A DNA stretch of 32,759 nt from Bacteroidales bacterium. Its GTDB lineage: Bacteria > Bacteroidota > Bacteroidia > Bacteroidales > UBA4181. This document shows positions 32,572 to 32,759 of the stretch, one piece after another. Position numbers and translations under genes: made by a program. The notes under the pieces are model-generated. The model was not told where the DNA came from. It made no database searches and worked only from the letters and a program-made list of their open reading frames with translations. The stretch spans positions 1 through 32,759 of the forward strand of contig JAFWVY010000054.1 of assembly GCA_017523725.1 (NCBI GenBank), given 5' to 3'. Position 1 is the first letter of the stretch. Each line of letters starts with the position of its first letter.

Positions 32572-32759
32572 GCCGCAGGCGGGGCAGGGATGACGCAGGC
32601 CTGCGGCCTAGCGTCAATCCCGTGGAGAGTGAGGGAGTTGTGTCCCGAGCCAATTCCGCCGCAGGCGGGGCAGAGATGACGCAGGCCTGCGGCCTAGCGT
32701 CAATCCCGTGGAGAGTGAGGGAGTTGTGTCCCGAGCCAATTCCGCCGCAGGCGGGGCAG
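32572..32759 (+). repeat. 86-bp tandem direct repeat (two full units plus start of a third)
   Basis: Units start at 32572, 32658 and 32744 with the string gccgcaggcggggcag; the two full units are nearly identical, with only isolated differences (gggatgac versus gagatgac). Each unit contains the inverted repeat around ccgccgcaggcgg and a strong hairpin gacgcaggcc-tgc-ggcct-a-gcgtc (32592-32615 and 32678-32701), plus ggagagtgaggga (32624-32636 and 32710-32722), which is the reverse complement of the tRNA-Ser 3' end. No open frame is convincing. The array continues beyond the window, so its copy number is unknown. Confidence 0.9.

Noticed and set aside
32572..32759. Terminal repeats as a CRISPR array
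   Set aside because: The 86-bp units follow each other directly with no unique spacers.

Overview
The window comes from a bacterium of the Bacteroidota, most likely order Bacteroidales. Three things support this. Most operons are preceded by the Bacteroidota sigma-ABfr type -7 box TAnnTTTG, in several cases with a TTTG or TTG about 19 nt upstream. Shine-Dalgarno sequences are generally absent. The gene set (nqrA-F, a fused E1 alpha/beta 2-oxoacid dehydrogenase, a SerC/SerA pair of Bacteroidales type, GH35 lipoprotein) also fits. The high GC content of the core part would suit an Alistipes-like Rikenellaceae member, but that placement is an inference.

Layout. (1) About 1-3540 is an AT-richer accessory block: a left edge with nested inverted repeats, iterated GAGATTTTCGGCAAA repeats, an AAA+/DUF4143 ATPase, a 48-codon small ORF and an AbiEi/AbiEii toxin-antitoxin pair. 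(2) From about 3590 onwards GC rises sharply and housekeeping genes follow: obgE, corA coupled to an omega-amidase-like nitrilase, a membrane-anchored coiled-coil protein, and the E2 and fused E1 of a 2-oxoacid dehydrogenase complex. (3) At 11668-14274 a tightly packed three-gene operon encodes a CobD/HisC-like PLP enzyme, a LicC-like cytidylyltransferase and a LicD-family transferase, probably for phospho-amino-alcohol decoration of a surface glycan. (4) xerD (minus), a two-TM protein (plus), an ECF sigma factor (minus), then serC and serA (minus), divergent from xseA-xseB (plus). (5) At 20777-28452 lies the Na+-translocating NADH:quinone reductase operon nqrABCDEF, followed closely by a nitroreductase-family protein and a sigma-54-type response regulator without the usual DNA-binding domain. 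(6) tRNA-Pro(GGG), a short dispersed repeat, an M24 aminopeptidase P, a GH35 beta-galactosidase lipoprotein, tRNA-Ser(UGA), a terminator, and an 86-bp tandem repeat that runs off the window end.

The most interesting points are the corA leader (an acidic/proline 13-codon leader peptide plus mutually exclusive stems, one ending at the corA start codon), the CobD-like/LicC/LicD cassette, the 86-bp tandem repeats that each carry an inverted 13-nt copy of the adjacent tRNA-Ser 3' end, and the iterated repeats in front of the DUF4143 ATPase. All functional calls rest on motif reading by eye; no database search was possible.
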